Of a stretch of 64,000 nt of DNA, positions 42,360 through 52,365 are shown piece after piece. Within the stretch, counting starts at the first letter, position 1; each line of letters opens with the position of its first letter. The DNA is from an uncultured Acetobacteraceae bacterium. Lineage in GTDB: Bacteria; Pseudomonadota; Alphaproteobacteria; Acetobacterales; Acetobacteraceae. The DNA lies in NCBI GenBank assembly GCA_946476985.1, contig CAMKWS010000001.1:186001-250000 (forward strand), read 5' to 3'. The translations under genes were made by a program, and so were the position numbers. Below the pieces are notes generated by a model. That model was given only the letters and a program-made list of their open reading frames with translations. It did no database searches and was not told the origin of the DNA.

Positions 42360-43436
42360 CTAGGCCGTAGTACCCAACTCTTGAGCCAACAGTTCCATCT
42401 GCTCATGATGTGTCAGAGCATCTACAACCTCATCAAACTCCCCACCCATAACCTGAGTAATCTTGTACAAAGTGAGATTGATGCGATGATCCGTAACACG
42501 ACCCTGCGGAAAATTATAAGTACGAATACGCTCTGAGCGATCTCCCGTACCTACCTGGGACTTACGATCTGCGGCACGACTATTATGAGCACGTTGCCGT
42601 TCTGCCTCATAAAGGCGTGCACGCAAAATCTGCATTGCCTTTGCCTTATTGCGATGCTGGCTCTTTTCCTCCTGCATTGCAACAACAACACCAGTCGGCA
42701 AATGAGTGATACGTACTGCACTTTCAGTCTTATTTACATGCTGACCACCAGCACCTGAAGCCCGATAAACATCAATCCGTAAATCATCATCACGGAGCTC
42801 GACATCCACTTCTTCTGCTTCAGGCAAAACAGCAACCGTCACTGTTGAGGTATGGATACGTCCTTGACTTTCTGTCGCTGGCACACGCTGCACACGATGC
42901 ACACCTGACTCATATTTGAAACGAGCAAAAACACCACGCCCAGAAATCGTCGCAATACCTTCTTTCATACCAGAAAGTTCACTCGCCGTGAGCGACATAA
43001 CCTCAAAACGCCAGCCATTCTTCTCAGCAAAGCGCCGATATCCCTCAAAGAGCTCTGAGGCAAAAAGAGCCGCCTCATCTCCTCCTGCTGCAGGGCGGAC
43101 TTCAAGAATAGCACTACGTTCATCGGCCGAATCACGAGGAAGCAATGCTAGCCTCATAGCCTGCTCTAATCCTGGTAGTTCTGCCTCAACATCCTTAAGC
43201 TCTTGCTCTGCGAGCTCTTTCATCTCAGGGTCAGCTAATAGTGCTTGAGCCTCCTGCTGACGCGTCTGCGCCTCTTGCCATGCACGAATTGCCGCAACGG
43301 GTTCTTCCATCGCTGCATAATCTCGCGAAAGGCGGGAAAACTCCTCCCCGCTGCTCTCACCAGATGCCAGGAGAGCCTGAATCTCTTCAAAGCGTGCAAT
43401 AATTTGCCCTAAACGATGGTCGATCGCAGCACTCAT
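42360..43436 (-). CDS. prfA: Peptide chain release factor 1
   Basis: RF1 reads UAA and UAG stop codons and triggers peptide release. The 358-residue protein has the codon-recognition tripeptide in RVPATES (P-A-T at 186-188) and the catalytic GGQ at residues 230-232 within [18 protein letters not shown]. The N-terminal helical domain and the C-terminal helix are complete. The start overlaps the hisS stop by ATGA (43433-43436). Its GGQ glutamine is the substrate of prmC, which lies downstream, beyond the antisense secreted-protein gene. Confidence 0.96.
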   Translation of the reverse strand: MSAAIDHRLGQIIARFEEIQALLASGESSGEEFSRLSRDYAAMEEPVAAIRAWQEAQTRQQEAQALLADPEMKELAEQELKDVEAELPGLEQAMRLALLPRDSADERSAILEVRPAAGGDEAALFASELFEGYRRFAEKNGWRFEVMSLTASELSGMKEGIATISGRGVFARFKYESGVHRVQRVPATESQGRIHTSTVTVAVLPEAEEVDVELRDDDLRIDVYRASGAGGQHVNKTESAVRITHLPTGVVVAMQEEKSQHRNKAKAMQILRARLYEAERQRAHNSRAADRKSQVGTGDRSERIRTYNFPQGRVTDHRINLTLYKITQVMGGEFDEVVDALTHHEQMELLAQELGTTA

Positions 43437-44683
43437 ACAGCTCGGACACGCTCCAGCACATGAACAACAGCATCCACAGCTACTTCTTCTTGCTCACGCG
43501 TGGCAAGGCTACGTAGCTGCACAACATCCCGCTCTAGATCATCATCTCCAAGGAAGATGGCATGGGAGGCACCAGACTGCACAACACGGTCCATCCGCTT
43601 TTTCATATTGCCTTTTGTTTCAATAGACACAGAAAAACCAGCATTACGCAAGGAAAGAGCAATAGAGGCTGATTTTAATAAAGCAGCGTCACCCATTGGA
43701 AGAATAGCAACATCGCTATGCTCAGCAGCAGGCGCCTCAATCAAAGAGGCAAGACGTTCAATCCCTGCAGCCCAACCGATACATGGTACAGCAGGACCGC
43801 CCATTTCTTCAACCAGCCCTTCATAACGCCCACCAGCGAGGACAGTTCCCTGCGAACCAAGCTTATCTGTTACGAATTCGAAAACGGTATGGCTGTAATA
43901 ATCCAACCCACGGACAATGCGTGGATTCTCAACAAAAGAAACACCAAAAGCCGTTAATGCTTCTCTCAGATCATCCCAAAATTTACGGGACTCATCATTT
44001 AAGAAATCATCGAATGCAGGCGCATCTGCTAAGAGCCGTTTATCCTGCTCTGCCTTACTATCCAGAATGCGGAGCGGATTAGCCTCTAGACGATTTTTAC
44101 TATCTTCTGAAAGGCTATCTTTATGTTGGCGGAAATATGCCACAAGAGCCTCGCGCCATGCTTTCCTGCTTGCGAGATCCCCCAGCGTATTCAGCTCTAA
44201 TGTGAGATCATCTCCCAACCCAAGTGACACGAGAAAATCTCGCGCCATCGCAATGACTTCAGCATCCCGGAAAGCACTCTCAGCCCCTATCAGCTCCGCA
44301 CCAATCTGGTGGAACTGCCTAAAGCGTCCTTTTTGAGGGCGCTCATAGCGGAACATTGGCCCATGATAAAATATCTTCTGGGGTAATGCCTGCGTCAAAC
44401 TGTTGGAGACCAGCGCACGCGCCACGCCTGCCGTGCCCTCCGGCCGCAAAGTGACACTTTCACCACCTCGATCCTCAAACGTGTACATCTCTTTTGATAC
44501 AACGTCTGACGTCTCCCCCAAAGACCGGGCAAAGACATGAGTATCCTCAAAGATGGGCGTTGCCCATTGCTGGAAGCCATAACGACGAAACGCCTCACAG
44601 CCAAATCCAACAACTTGCTGGTGGCGACGCATGCCCTCCCCCAGCAAGTCTTTAGTTCCACGAGGTGGTTGAAAACGTGCCAT
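43433..44683 (-). CDS. hisS: Histidyl-tRNA synthetase
   Basis: HisS charges tRNA-His. The 416-residue class II enzyme opens with PRGTKDLL, then shows motif 1 near 50, motif 2 as [10 protein letters not shown] near 79-88 with [16 protein letters not shown] near 113-128, and the histidine signature [12 protein letters not shown] near 265-276. The C-terminal anticodon-binding domain is present (VAILPMGD and [10 protein letters not shown]). It shares one base with the ispG stop (TAATG type) and overlaps prfA by ATGA, so translation in this operon is tightly coupled. Confidence 0.96.
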   Translation of the reverse strand: MARFQPPRGTKDLLGEGMRRHQQVVGFGCEAFRRYGFQQWATPIFEDTHVFARSLGETSDVVSKEMYTFEDRGGESVTLRPEGTAGVARALVSNSLTQALPQKIFYHGPMFRYERPQKGRFRQFHQIGAELIGAESAFRDAEVIAMARDFLVSLGLGDDLTLELNTLGDLASRKAWREALVAYFRQHKDSLSEDSKNRLEANPLRILDSKAEQDKRLLADAPAFDDFLNDESRKFWDDLREALTAFGVSFVENPRIVRGLDYYSHTVFEFVTDKLGSQGTVLAGGRYEGLVEEMGGPAVPCIGWAAGIERLASLIEAPAAEHSDVAILPMGDAALLKSASIALSLRNAGFSVSIETKGNMKKRMDRVVQSGASHAIFLGDDDLERDVVQLRSLATREQEEVAVDAVVHVLERVRAV

Positions 44684-45804
44684 TACTGACCTGCCGCCTC
44701 AGCCTTTTCTGCCTCAATCACAGCGACCCGTTTCTCAACAAGATCAACAATGTGATTAATCATATCTTCAGCAGGCATAGTGTGATCCTGTTTACCTGCG
44801 GCATACACCATATGGCGTCCCTGGCCACCACCTGTGACACCAATATCTGTCATCAAAGCTTCACCGGGACCATTCACAACACAGCCAATAATCGACAGGG
44901 TAAGTGGTGTTTTAATATGCTGAAGACGGTCCTCCAATGTTTGAACCGTTTCAACCACATTAAAGCCTTGCCGCGCACAAGATGGGCAGGAAATAATCTT
45001 CACGCCGCGATGACGAAGCCCAAGAGACTTTAGAATATCCCAGCCAACCAGCACTTCTTCTTCCGGAGGGGCGGACAAGGAAACACGCATCGTATCACCT
45101 ACACCAGCCCATAGAAGATTCCCTAACCCAAGGGCGGACTTCACCGTTCCCGCACGCTTAGAACCCGCCTCGGTAATACCGATATGCAGCGGATGATCAC
45201 AGCACGCAGCAAGCTGCTTATAAGCTTCTACAGCCATAAAGACGTCAGATGCTTTCACGCTAATTTTGAATTCATGAAAGTCATGATCTTGCAAAATCTT
45301 AGCATGTTCCAAAGCACTCTCAACAAGTGCTTCTGGCTTTGGTTCACCATATTTCTCAAGAAGATGGCGCTCAAGAGAACCTGCATTCACACCGATACGA
45401 ATAGAGCAACCATGCTCACGTGCAGCTTTCACAACTTCACGCACACGTTCTGCACTACCAATATTACCCGGGTTAATGCGCAAGCAAGATGCACCCGCCT
45501 GCGCTGCCTCAATAGCACGTTTATAGTGGAAGTGAATATCTGCCACGATCGGCGCATTCACCTCTTCTACAATCGTTTTTAGTGCTGCAGTACTTGCCTC
45601 ATCTGGGCAAGAAACACGCACAATATCCACGCCTGCCATTTCCGCCTTACGGATCTGGGCGATAGTGCCTTCGATATCCGTTGTCAGCGTGTTGGTCATC
45701 GTCTGTACTGAAATAGGCGCATCACCACCAACAGCAACATCACCGACATAAATCTTGCGTGATTTGCGACGTTCGACATGCTGATAGGGACGTAAACTAC
45801 TCAT
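44683..45804 (-). CDS. ispG: 4-hydroxy-3-methylbut-2-en-1-yl diphosphate synthase
   Basis: IspG (GcpE) reduces methylerythritol cyclodiphosphate in the non-mevalonate isoprenoid pathway and carries a 4Fe-4S cluster. ATG 45804 has GAGAGG six bases upstream, giving 373 residues; a TTG at 45810 is less likely. Blocks include [19 protein letters not shown] near 20-38, DIHFHYKRA near 90-98, [10 protein letters not shown] near 106-115, and the cluster cysteines in [10 protein letters not shown] near 266-275 and near 309. The product supplies precursors for undecaprenyl carriers and ubiquinone. It lies between the RodZ-like gene and hisS, a standard alphaproteobacterial order. Confidence 0.96.
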   Translation of the reverse strand: MSSLRPYQHVERRKSRKIYVGDVAVGGDAPISVQTMTNTLTTDIEGTIAQIRKAEMAGVDIVRVSCPDEASTAALKTIVEEVNAPIVADIHFHYKRAIEAAQAGASCLRINPGNIGSAERVREVVKAAREHGCSIRIGVNAGSLERHLLEKYGEPKPEALVESALEHAKILQDHDFHEFKISVKASDVFMAVEAYKQLAACCDHPLHIGITEAGSKRAGTVKSALGLGNLLWAGVGDTMRVSLSAPPEEEVLVGWDILKSLGLRHRGVKIISCPSCARQGFNVVETVQTLEDRLQHIKTPLTLSIIGCVVNGPGEALMTDIGVTGGGQGRHMVYAAGKQDHTMPAEDMINHIVDLVEKRVAVIEAEKAEAAGQ

Positions 45805-45887
45805 CGACAACCTCTCCGGGTCTATCTATCTGACCCATACAAAAAAACGGATATCTAACCGACCACAAAATTCCTAACGGAATTACC

Positions 45888-46922
45888 TCAATGAGGTAAC
45901 CCCTCCGCAGGCAACCCACTTACTGGTTGGGGCATCTGCATCCCATTTACAGGCAAACTCCCCTGCCCATAGACGCCACTTTCTACAGCGGCAGCGCTAA
46001 TCTCTGCATTACGGATCACTTTGTTAGGTGCCCCCATAGGAGCACTTACAACATTCCCCGCCTGCAGAACAACACCAGCGGCATTTCCAACAGTTGCGTG
46101 ATATGCCTCAGATGCACTGCCATGCCAAGTTTCGCCTTTTTTCAACACACCCGAAAAAACAATTTTTCCCGCATGGTCTGTTAGCTCAAGCCAACTATCT
46201 TCTAAAGCACGAACACCTACACCATCAGAAACCTCTTGTGGGCTCCCTGCTGGAGAAACACTCCCTGCTGTTGTATCCACTATCGGCGCGGCCGACCCAG
46301 CAGGAGAACCATCAGGCAATGTCGGCAAACTTGAAGGAGCTCCCCCCTCCAATGCAGAACCCGCCGCCGGCAAAGTATTTGCGGGGGCAATTGGCATCCC
46401 ATCAGAGGACGTACGCCCATCTGTCAGCCCAGCAGGAACCTCAGAGAGCTTAGGTGAAAAGACAGACGGAGCTACACGAGAATGAGAGTGGAAGTGATAC
46501 CACCCCGCATAAGCGATAATGATCACCAAAAGACCAGCCACTAACAGAGCCCACAACCCTGCTGAACGCCCCTCATTTGGGCCTGGCAGCGAGCAGTGCA
46601 CAACCTTTTTGGCTGGCTTCCAATTCTCTAAATCTTTATTCGTCTGCTTAAGAACTGATTCAACATCAAGCTGAAGAAAAGCCGCATAGCTCTTAACAAA
46701 GCCAATAACATAGACTTTGCCTGGCATTTCAGAATAACGCTCTTCTTCAAGAGCTTGGAGCATAGCCTGGCGGATGCGTAGTTTACTAACAACATCCTCA
46801 AGCCGAATTCCTAATTCCTCACGCCGCATACGCAAGCGGGTACCTACACCTAAAGAGGTCTTACCTGATGCGTTTTTCTCTACTTTTGCTTCGCTCACGA
46901 CACCCCCTACAGCAGGTCCCAT
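45888..46922 (-). CDS. RodZ-like helix-turn-helix membrane protein
   Basis: RodZ-type proteins link the MreB cytoskeleton to the cell wall machinery. The product from ATG 46922 has 344 residues. A cytosolic HTH domain lies at about 25-95 (LGVGTRLRMRREELGIRLEDVVSKLRI and MPGKVYVIGFVKSYAAFLQLD). A basic linker, one membrane helix near 130-150 and a Pro/Ala/Ser-rich periplasmic linker follow. A DUF4115 domain at about 230-310 has RALEDSWLELTDHAGKIVFSGVLKKGETW, and a Pro/Gly-rich tail ends the protein. A TTG at 46934 is an alternative start. It precedes ispG by 83 bases. The gene is often annotated only as a helix-turn-helix protein. Confidence 0.87.
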   Translation of the reverse strand: MGPAVGGVVSEAKVEKNASGKTSLGVGTRLRMRREELGIRLEDVVSKLRIRQAMLQALEEERYSEMPGKVYVIGFVKSYAAFLQLDVESVLKQTNKDLENWKPAKKVVHCSLPGPNEGRSAGLWALLVAGLLVIIIAYAGWYHFHSHSRVAPSVFSPKLSEVPAGLTDGRTSSDGMPIAPANTLPAAGSALEGGAPSSLPTLPDGSPAGSAAPIVDTTAGSVSPAGSPQEVSDGVGVRALEDSWLELTDHAGKIVFSGVLKKGETWHGSASEAYHATVGNAAGVVLQAGNVVSAPMGAPNKVIRNAEISAAAVESGVYGQGSLPVNGMQMPQPVSGLPAEGLPH

Positions 46923-46991
46923 ATGATTATCCAAAGGGATAGCTCATACCTTAGCATGAGCTGCTGAACCTTATCTTAAACGCCCTTACTC

Positions 46992-48023
46992 TTAGGAACG
47001 CTCTGCACGTTTTTCTAGAGCAGCAACAGCCTGGTCAACCAATGTCGAAATAATCTCAGCAACAGGACGGATCTCTTTCACCATCCCCACAGACTGACCA
47101 GCCATCATAGAGCCATTCTCAACATCACCCTCAATCACAGCACGCCGCAGAGCCCCAGCCCAGAAATGCTCAATCTCTAGCTGTGCTGCTTCACGCTCAA
47201 CCTCACCTTTCTTGAAACGCTCCAACACATCGGCCTGATGTTTCATAAAGTGACGTGTAGCCTCATTTGCAAGGCCACGAACAGGAATTACAGGGAAGCG
47301 CTCATCCAACTGTACGGACATAATCGCATCACGTGCATTCCCTCGGCGGAAAGCGGCTTTAAACCGCTCATGGGCAATACTTTCCTGGGATGCAGCAAAC
47401 AACGTCCCTAACTGCCCACCTGCGGCACCTTGCTCTAGGTAAGATAGAATCGCATCACCACGACCTAACCCACCGGCGACAAACACCGGAACGTCCTTGA
47501 TATTAGGCAAAATTTCTTGAGCAAGAACATTCAAGGACACAGGTCCCACATGCCCACCGGCTTCTGAGCCTTCGATAACGAGAGCTTCAATCCCCAGCTT
47601 TACCAAGCGGCGCCCTAAGGCTACAGCAGGAGCAAAACCCATCACCCGGGCACCGCCATCACGCACACGGCGGATTGTAGCCCCAGTTGGCACACCCCCA
47701 GCCAAAACAACGTGTGATACCTTATGGGCATTACATACATCTACCAGTGCATCCAATTTTGGATGCATAGTGATGAGATTCACACCAAATGGCTTATCCG
47801 TCAGGGCCTGTGTTGCAACAATCTCTTCTTCTAGACGTTCTGGTTCCATTGCACCGCAGGCGATCACACCGAAACCACCCGCATTGGAGATAGCTGAAAC
47901 AAGATTACGCTCACTCACCCAGGACATAGCCCCACCGAGGATAGCGTACTTACTCCCTAAGAAGTCGCAACCAGGTTTCCACAGTTTTTCTAACGTTGCA
48001 CGCGCATTCATTGCATCACTCAT
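46992..48023 (-). CDS. NAD(P)H-dependent flavin oxidoreductase / nitronate monooxygenase family
   Basis: This 343-residue TIM-barrel flavoprotein belongs to the 2-nitropropane dioxygenase (NPD)/FabK-like group. Features are GGAMSWVSERNLVSAISNAGGFGVI near residues 30-54, EGSEAGGHVGP near 151-161 (the His-containing FMN site) and FVAGGLGRGD near 179-188. Members oxidise nitronates or act as flavin reductases; the real substrate is uncertain, and enoyl-ACP reductase (FabK) activity is a less likely alternative. It begins 2 bases after the lysC stop and so is co-transcribed with it. Confidence 0.86.
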   Translation of the reverse strand: MSDAMNARATLEKLWKPGCDFLGSKYAILGGAMSWVSERNLVSAISNAGGFGVIACGAMEPERLEEEIVATQALTDKPFGVNLITMHPKLDALVDVCNAHKVSHVVLAGGVPTGATIRRVRDGGARVMGFAPAVALGRRLVKLGIEALVIEGSEAGGHVGPVSLNVLAQEILPNIKDVPVFVAGGLGRGDAILSYLEQGAAGGQLGTLFAASQESIAHERFKAAFRRGNARDAIMSVQLDERFPVIPVRGLANEATRHFMKHQADVLERFKKGEVEREAAQLEIEHFWAGALRRAVIEGDVENGSMMAGQSVGMVKEIRPVAEIISTLVDQAVAALEKRAERS

Positions 48024-48025
48024 GA

Positions 48026-49345
48026 TTATGCCCCTTCCCCGGCATCTAGGCCGTAGGCAGTGTGAAGCGCCCGCATAGCCAGCTCCATATATTCAGCATC
48101 AATCAACACTGAAATTTTGATCTCACTTGTAGAGATCACCTGGAGGTTAATTCCCTTCTCAGCCAATGTACGGAACATCGTTGTAGCTACTCCTGTATTG
48201 GAGCGCATTCCGACACCAACCACACTAATCTTCACGACGTTGCGTGACGTATTGAGGTCACCATAGCCAATCTCAGAGCGAAGTTCTTCAAGGATCTTAC
48301 AAGCCTGAACCTCTTCCCCCTTACCGATTGTGAAGGTCATATTTGTGCTGCGATCAGCCCCAATACTTTGGACGATCATATCCACATTCAAACCAGCTGC
48401 AGATAATGGGCCAAAAACCTTTGCGGCAATACCGGGCTCATCAGGTAGCTGACGAATTGTAATTTTTGCCTCATCCATGGAATAGGCAATCCCGGTGACC
48501 AGTTTCTTCTCCACGCTTTCGTCCTCATCCACAACTATGGTTCCGCTGTTATCATCCGTTTCAACGAAGGATGATAAAACACGTACACGCACATTCTCAC
48601 GCATTGCTAATCCAACACTGCGTGTTTGCAGAACTTTCGCCCCAACGGAGGCCAGCTCTAGCATCTCTTCATAGGTAATACGATCTAGCCGCTGCGCTTG
48701 TTTTACAATGCGAGGGTCGGTCGTATAAATCCCATCAACATCGGTATAAATATCACATTGATCCGCTTTCATCGCAGCCGCCAGTGCAACTGCAGATGTA
48801 TCAGAGCCGCCACGCCCAAGCGTGGCAATGCGGCCATGCTCATCCACACCCTGGAAACCAGCGATAACCGGCACGATGCCCTGCTCTAGACATTTCAGCA
48901 AAGCCGTTCCGTCAACACCCTCAATCGCGGCGCAACCATGAGCTTCATCCGTCATTAAAGGAATCTGCCACCCCTGGAATGAACGTGCAGGCACGTTCAA
49001 TGCACCAAGCGCAATAGCTAGCAGCCCACTTGTGACCTGCTCACCAGATGCAACAACAGCGTCATATTCCGCACGGTCTGCCATAGGATTAAGGTCATGA
49101 CAGTACTTCACCATCTGGTTCGTCACACCAGACATCGCCGAAACCACTACAGCAACACGATGACCTCGCGCCCACTCTTCTTTTACCTTCTTCGCCACAA
49201 TGCGAATACGGTCCAAATCTTTAACGGAGGTGCCACCAAACTTCATCACAACCGTACGAGCGCTTGATGGTCTACCCGAGGCATCAGCAACAGAATATGC
49301 TACTCCACCTTGGTGGCCGGGTATGGACGTCTCCAACATGGACAT
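48026..49345 (-). CDS. lysC: Aspartate kinase
   Basis: Aspartate kinase phosphorylates aspartate at the head of lysine, threonine and methionine synthesis. Several starts are possible; ATG 49345, 12 bases after GGAG, gives 439 residues with an extended N-terminal lead of about 35 residues. The frame is open to 49384. Kinase motifs are VVMKFGGTSVKD near 33-44, GFQGVDEHGRIATLGRGGSD near 167-186 and DVDGIYTTDPRIV near 208-220. Two ACT domains at the C-terminus (TIRQLPDEPGIAAKVFGPL and VGVGMRSNTGVATTMFRTL) give feedback control by lysine or threonine. It diverges from ubiG with about 127 bases between, which should hold both promoters. Confidence 0.94.
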   Translation of the reverse strand: MSMLETSIPGHQGGVAYSVADASGRPSSARTVVMKFGGTSVKDLDRIRIVAKKVKEEWARGHRVAVVVSAMSGVTNQMVKYCHDLNPMADRAEYDAVVASGEQVTSGLLAIALGALNVPARSFQGWQIPLMTDEAHGCAAIEGVDGTALLKCLEQGIVPVIAGFQGVDEHGRIATLGRGGSDTSAVALAAAMKADQCDIYTDVDGIYTTDPRIVKQAQRLDRITYEEMLELASVGAKVLQTRSVGLAMRENVRVRVLSSFVETDDNSGTIVVDEDESVEKKLVTGIAYSMDEAKITIRQLPDEPGIAAKVFGPLSAAGLNVDMIVQSIGADRSTNMTFTIGKGEEVQACKILEELRSEIGYGDLNTSRNVVKISVVGVGMRSNTGVATTMFRTLAEKGINLQVISTSEIKISVLIDAEYMELAMRALHTAYGLDAGEGA

Positions 49346-49472
49346 CAGAAGTATGGCTCCAATAATAACGCGGTCATTGCACAAATATTCGTCTCACATA
49401 CCGGTCCTGCTCTTTCACGTCCAGACAGAACATGGCAGAAACACGCTATTCTTCTTATTGAGGAGCCTTTAA

Positions 49473-50237
49473 ATGCCCATTGATAGCTCATTCACCTCAC
49501 CATCTCATGAGGCTCCTTCGTCTGTTATTAGCGAAGAAATTAGTCAATTTAGCGCATTAGCTGAACAATGGTGGGACCCTAAAGGCCCAATGGCTCCCCT
49601 GCATGCCATGAACCCATTACGGACATCTTGGATTCTAGAGCGCTTACCCTCATCGCTTTTTCAGCAAACCCACCCTCCTCGCTTGCTTGATATTGGATGC
49701 GGTGCAGGGCTCGCGAGTGAACGCTATGCTACCCTTGGCTTTGACACTCTCGGCGTAGATGCCAGCCTTGAGGGGATTGAGGCCGCAAAAACACACTTAG
49801 AGCGCTTCCCTCTTCCCCCACATGCAGCCCCTCTGCATTATCGCTGCGATAATGCAGAAACACTCCATGCTGAAAAACAACAATTCGATGTTGTTTCTGC
49901 CCTTGAGATTATTGAACATGTAAGAGATCCGCAGGTATTTCTTAACCTACTAAGTAGCCTGACCCGCAGCGGCGGGTATGTCGCCGTATCCACAATGGAC
50001 CGGAGCATCCGCTCTTTCCTAATGGCCAAACTCGGCGCGGAATATCTCTTACGCCTCCTTCCTATCGGCACGCATGATTGGAAGAAATTTATTCGCCCGC
50101 AAGAGCTTGATCATATGGCCCGCCAAGCAGGGCTTCGTCTACTTGACCTAAAAGGCTTATCTTTTCACCCGCCTCATTGGCAGGAAAGCCGAGATACCAG
50201 CATTAACTACATCGCCTTATTTCAAAAAGGCGCATAA
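49473..50237 (+). CDS. ubiG: Ubiquinone biosynthesis O-methyltransferase
   Basis: UbiG performs both O-methylation steps of ubiquinone synthesis with SAM. The 254-residue protein has the UbiG-specific start FSALAEQWWDPKGPMAPLHAMNPLR at about residues 25-50. The SAM-binding LLDIGCGAGLASERYA lies near 70-85, followed by ALEIIEHVRDP near 145-155. THDWKKFIRPQEL near 198-210 is conserved in the family. Length is typical (about 250). It is followed 12 bases later by a terminator. ubiA of the same pathway is at 9161. Confidence 0.95.
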   Translation: MPIDSSFTSPSHEAPSSVISEEISQFSALAEQWWDPKGPMAPLHAMNPLRTSWILERLPSSLFQQTHPPRLLDIGCGAGLASERYATLGFDTLGVDASLEGIEAAKTHLERFPLPPHAAPLHYRCDNAETLHAEKQQFDVVSALEIIEHVRDPQVFLNLLSSLTRSGGYVAVSTMDRSIRSFLMAKLGAEYLLRLLPIGTHDWKKFIRPQELDHMARQAGLRLLDLKGLSFHPPHWQESRDTSINYIALFQKGA

Positions 50238-50249
50238 ATCATTCACTAG

Positions 50250-50274
50250 AAAGGCGGCCCATTGGCCGCCTTTT
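50250..50274 (+). terminator. Terminator after ubiG
   Basis: Perfect 10-base stem AAAGGCGGCC / GGCCGCCTTT with loop CATT, ending in TTTT. On the minus strand it has only a short T run, but it also lies 28 bases past the lactonase stop at 50302. Confidence 0.9.
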
Positions 50275-50301
50275 CTATGAAATCTACACTTCCTACTTTC
50301 C

Positions 50302-51540
50302 TTAAGAATCTGTCACCATGAAAGCAAAGGTTGTAGGACTGCCAACCGGTGTAAAATGATTCGTAAAGACAGGCTTACCTGTCTCCCGATCAACCCGAAA
50401 AGCAGTTACAGAATCAGAACGCTGATTCGCACAGAATAAGAAATTCCCGCTTGGATCAAACATCATTGCACGCCCATAATCTGCATGCATCCAAACTTCA
50501 TCTTCTAGGGTTAATGTCCCATCAATCCCTACAGAGAAAACAGCAAGAGAGTCGCCAAGACGGTTCGACACGTACACAAAGCGCCCACTCTCTGCGATGA
50601 GAATCTCCGCTGCCAAAGTTGAACCACGGAAGTGAGAGGTCACCGTGCTAACGGACTGCACCTCTGTGATCGCCCCTGTTCTCGGGTCGAACTTTGATAC
50701 CACAACCTTGGAGTTCTGCTCACACAGATTATACAAAACACGCCCTGTATGATCGAAGACAAAATGCCGCGGTGCAGAGCCTGGCTCCATATCATAAAAT
50801 GGCGTTTGGGCAGGGATGAGCTTTCCTTTTGTGAGATCTAACGTCCATACGTAAATGCGGTCTAACCCAGCATCATCCACGAGTACAAACTTACCACTTG
50901 GGTCTGTCCCAATCATATGCGGGTGCGGCCCAGAATGATCAGATACAGCAAAGTTCCCCTGCGGATTATCTGCAGCACGCTCTGGCTGACGTGGCCCAGA
51001 ATTATGCACAATATCTGTCGGGCTCCCCAAAGAGCCATCATCATGGATGGGAATGACAGCAACGCTACCACCCATATAATTAGCTACCAAAAGATATTTG
51101 CCCGAAGGATGCACACTCAAATGAGCTGGCACAGATCCACCAGAACTAACTGTGTTGATCTTAGCTAGCGTGCCATTGCGGGTATCCACAGAAAATGCCG
51201 TAATGGAGCCATCACCTGCTTTGCTGTAATCGTCAATTTCACTCAATGCGTAGAGAAATTTACGATTCTTGCTCAATGTAATGAAAGACGGGCTTGGTAT
51301 ATCCATAAACGTAGTGATTGGCATGAGGTAGCCCGTATCCCGGTCCATCTCAAAGACGGCAATACCCTTACCGTAGCCCGTCACGCCAGGGGGGCCATGC
51401 TCTGTATAGCCACCCACAAAACATAAAATGCGCGGCTGAGTAGCCCCCTGCGCCGCTATGGCACGCAGAGGAGACAATGCCGTAGCCCCCAATCCCGCTA
51501 AGGCTAATGCAAACTGACGCCGAGAAAGATGCTGTGACAT
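50302..51540 (-). CDS. Tat-exported lactonase, 7-bladed beta-propeller (Pgl/YbhE family)
   Basis: This 412-residue protein belongs to the bacterial lactonase family that includes 6-phosphogluconolactonase of the propeller type. The N-terminus is a twin-arginine signal: SRRQFALALAGLGA, residues 6-19, ending near AIAA. Propeller blades show repeated strands such as HLSVHPSGKYLLVANYMGGSV, FVLVDDAGLDRIYVW, HFVFDHTGRVLYNLCE and FDPSGNFLFCANQRSDSVTAFRVD. True 6-phosphogluconolactonase is cytosolic; export here suggests a periplasmic sugar lactone instead, inferred from acetic acid bacterial sugar oxidation. It stands alone, with a 92-base gap to the DUF2147 gene upstream. Confidence 0.85.
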   Translation of the reverse strand: MSQHLSRRQFALALAGLGATALSPLRAIAAQGATQPRILCFVGGYTEHGPPGVTGYGKGIAVFEMDRDTGYLMPITTFMDIPSPSFITLSKNRKFLYALSEIDDYSKAGDGSITAFSVDTRNGTLAKINTVSSGGSVPAHLSVHPSGKYLLVANYMGGSVAVIPIHDDGSLGSPTDIVHNSGPRQPERAADNPQGNFAVSDHSGPHPHMIGTDPSGKFVLVDDAGLDRIYVWTLDLTKGKLIPAQTPFYDMEPGSAPRHFVFDHTGRVLYNLCEQNSKVVVSKFDPRTGAITEVQSVSTVTSHFRGSTLAAEILIAESGRFVYVSNRLGDSLAVFSVGIDGTLTLEDEVWMHADYGRAMMFDPSGNFLFCANQRSDSVTAFRVDRETGKPVFTNHFTPVGSPTTFAFMVTDS

Positions 51541-51632
51541 ACCTCGCTACTCTCCTTCATTTCACCCCATAAAAGGGGGCACAAATATACCCTACCACCA
51601 ACACCATACGAGCAAATTAAGGCAAGTACCCC

Positions 51633-52127
51633 TTAACTATGCCCCTGCATACGGCACTGCTCTCCAATGGCTGGCTGGAGAGTTCGTGTCCATGTTTGGG
51701 TTTTCCCGAATAGCGGAACCCCTATATATCCCTTTAGCTTTAATGTGTCCTTATCAGAAAGCCACATTATTGCTTGGTAGACATGTCCTGTCCTCGGGTT
51801 ACGAATTTTGCCATGCCAGTAGCCATCCGCACGTGCATTCATGCCGATAATAATCTCGGAATTACATTCTGAGCGCCCCGTAACATCTTTCTCGGGTTCT
51901 CTCTCAGTATAATCCATACCAACAAGCCAACCACATAATTGACTGTCACCCACATTGCATGGAGCTACTTTAAAAATACCGTCCCTGTGCTGCACCAACC
52001 ACATCCCAGCTATAGTCTCAACTGAGCCATGGCTAGCAGCCCAAGACATAGAAGGAATACCCACAAGGGACGTGGCCAACATATAGCCAGCCACAGTTAA
52101 AGCTTTATTCTTTCCCCAAAAGCGCAT
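51633..52127 (-). CDS. Exported DUF2147 domain protein
   Basis: The product from ATG 52127 has 164 residues with a signal peptide (KALTVAGYMLATSLVGI, cleavage near residue 31, SWAA-S). The DUF2147 domain follows, with GMWLVQHRDGIFKVAPCN near 41-58, YWHGKIRNPRTGHVYQAIMWL near 102-122 and LKGYIGVPLFGKTQTWTR near 129-146. Two cysteines in the first part could pair in the periplasm. Function of the domain is not known. ATG 52127 overlaps the grxC 3' end by 23 bases, with GGTAAG just upstream. It is the last gene of the galU-to-DUF2147 group. Confidence 0.82.
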   Translation of the reverse strand: MRFWGKNKALTVAGYMLATSLVGIPSMSWAASHGSVETIAGMWLVQHRDGIFKVAPCNVGDSQLCGWLVGMDYTEREPEKDVTGRSECNSEIIIGMNARADGYWHGKIRNPRTGHVYQAIMWLSDKDTLKLKGYIGVPLFGKTQTWTRTLQPAIGEQCRMQGHS

Positions 52128-52365
52128 CGAGCTTACCGCTTTTTTCCAACTGCATGAGGTCATCACACCCTCCCACAGAGGCACCATCAATAAATATCTG
52201 GGGAACAGATGTTTTCCCACCAGAACGCTCACGTGCATCTAGCCGTTCTTGCGTGCCATGAGGGGCATTGATTTCTGTATATGGTACGTCCTTTGACTGC
52301 AGAAGAATGATTGCACGCACGCAATACGGGCACCCTGGCTGGGTATAAATCTCAATTTTAGGCAT
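52105..52365 (-). CDS. grxC: Glutaredoxin 3
   Basis: GrxC is an 86-residue glutathione-dependent oxidoreductase in the cytosol. The active site is C12-P-Y-C15 in YTQPGCPYC. SVPQIFIDGASVGGCDDL near 56-73 carries the cis-proline and glutathione-binding G-G-C/S-D-D motif. The ribosome site AAGGGAAG lies 5 bases before ATG 52365. An in-frame extension to 52398 is possible but without such a site. It overlaps the comF 3' end by 8 bases and the DUF2147 start by 23 bases. comF-grxC adjacency is common in alphaproteobacteria. Glutathione supply fits with gshA at 6831. Confidence 0.95.
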   Translation of the reverse strand: MPKIEIYTQPGCPYCVRAIILLQSKDVPYTEINAPHGTQERLDARERSGGKTSVPQIFIDGASVGGCDDLMQLEKSGKLDALLGKE

